From NCBI GenBank assembly GCA_003218525.1, contig QHNU01000161.1, positions 1-5,461 on the forward strand: 5,461 nt of DNA, in the 5' to 3' direction. Under the pieces are notes generated by a model. The model was not told where the DNA came from and searched no databases. It worked only from the letters and a program-made list of their open reading frames with translations. Below are positions 4,758 through 5,461 of this stretch, in pieces (the stretch's first letter is position 1; each line of letters starts with the position of its first letter). A program made the position numbers and the translations under genes. The stretch comes from Verrucomicrobiota bacterium. GTDB taxonomy: Bacteria; Verrucomicrobiota; Verrucomicrobiia; Chthoniobacterales; UBA10450.

Positions 4758-5461
4758 GTGCGGCGCTTGGCATTAGCAGCACTTATCGCGTGCGTTGCTC
4801 GGAGTAGCTTGGCGCAGGGCGGGCCGCCGATGATTACCGACGATCCCGGAACCCCGGGGAACGGAAAATGGGAGATAAATCTGGCCCTCGCCTTTGAACA
4901 TCGGCCAGGCGAAACTTCGTACGACCTGCCAGCGATCGATTTGAATTACGGAGTGGGCGAGCACATTCAACTCACACTACAGACGGCACCCGTTCTGTTG
5001 AAACGCGGCGGCCACGGTCCTATCGGCGGGATTGGCAGGACGGAGGCGGCCTTGAAGTGGCGGTTTGTGGATGAAGAGGCGAATGGCGTGGACATCTCGA
5101 TGTTTCCGCGAATCATCTTCAACGTCGTGCAATCATCGATGAGAAGAGGTCTCTCCGAGGAGGGCACACGTTTTCAGGTCCCAGTACAGGTGGCAAAGAA
5201 GTTCGGTCCATGGCATATGGACGCGGAGTTCGGCCCGCTCGCCCGCACTGTCGGCCGAAGCGAATGGCTTTACGGAATTGTTGGCGGAGTTGACATAGCA
5301 AAACCGACGATGTTAATGGCCGAGCTTCATGGCACATCTCGTATGGATCTCACGAACGACGTATTGGCAGTTAACTTCGGCTTGCGCCATGAATTGACCG
5401 AGACGCGCATTATGATCATGTCACTCGGTCACGAGGTCCGCTCCCCCGACAGACCGCGCGC
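4758..5461 (+). CDS. Probable outer-membrane beta-barrel protein, MetA-pathway-of-phenol-degradation-like, partial at 3' end
   Basis: The frame runs from a GTG at 4758 to the window edge, giving 234 complete residues without a stop. The start is three bases after the propeller gene's TAG. It gives MRRLALAALIACVARSSLA (1-19), a good signal peptide with S-L-A cleavage before Gln20; an ATG at 4830 would remove it, so the GTG is preferred. The mature protein opens with GGPPMITDDPGTPGNGKWEI (21-40), then LDLNYGVGEHIQL (60-72), ALKWRFVDEE (98-107), RRGLSEEGT (129-137), and FQVPVQVAKKFGP (139-151). The alternating pattern of aromatic, polar and glycine-rich strands resembles putative transporters labelled 'MetA-pathway of phenol degradation', which are predicted outer-membrane barrels. 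Despite that family name, no substrate can be inferred. Operon placement behind the propeller suggests that the two act together in the periplasm or outer membrane. I am confident of the coding region, less so of the family. Confidence 0.8.
   Translation, partial: MRRLALAALIACVARSSLAQGGPPMITDDPGTPGNGKWEINLALAFEHRPGETSYDLPAIDLNYGVGEHIQLTLQTAPVLLKRGGHGPIGGIGRTEAALKWRFVDEEANGVDISMFPRIIFNVVQSSMRRGLSEEGTRFQVPVQVAKKFGPWHMDAEFGPLARTVGRSEWLYGIVGGVDIAKPTMLMAELHGTSRMDLTNDVLAVNFGLRHELTETRIMIMSLGHEVRSPDRPR

Overview
This 5,461-base window looks like ordinary bacterial chromosome of moderate GC content. It holds seven protein-coding genes, two of them cut by the window edges, and no RNA genes, mobile elements or CRISPR arrays that I can recognise. 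The style of several proteins suggests a soil-type Verrucomicrobiota or Acidobacteriota-like bacterium, with Chthoniobacterales-type as my best guess. The clues are a ComEC tail with a degenerate metallo-hydrolase motif, a PolX-like PHP protein and an outer-membrane protein opening with MITDDPGTPG. Most starts also lack a clear Shine-Dalgarno sequence. This assignment comes from memory of the families, not from a search.

Left part (1-2921), four tightly packed genes. The end of a ComEC/Rec2-like DNA-uptake protein (+) meets trmB (-), tRNA guanine-N7 methyltransferase, tail to tail with a 40-base overlap. TrmB is divergent from msrA (+), an exported methionine sulfoxide reductase A. MsrA then converges on a PHP-domain phosphoesterase (-), and the two genes share a TTAA that supplies a TAA stop on each strand. 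The PHP protein has the N-terminal helical and helix-hairpin-helix region of DNA polymerase X but lacks the polymerase core.

Right part (2922-5461). A short intergenic stretch holds a perfect 9-bp hairpin. It is followed by a small lipoprotein gene (-) of unknown function with a possible Cys-His-Asp triad. A 185-base divergent control region separates it from a two-gene unit on the + strand. The first gene of that unit encodes an exported YVTN/YncE-like beta-propeller. The second starts at a GTG three bases after the propeller's stop; it encodes an exported, probably outer-membrane beta-barrel protein resembling the MetA-pathway-of-phenol-degradation family, and runs off the window.

The left genes look like unrelated housekeeping and stress functions packed together. 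The propeller and barrel genes are the only pair whose spacing and shared envelope location suggest they work together. I found no convincing new defence or mobile system. The most interesting items are the stripped-down PolX/PHP protein, the putative cysteine-hydrolase lipoprotein and the propeller-barrel pair.
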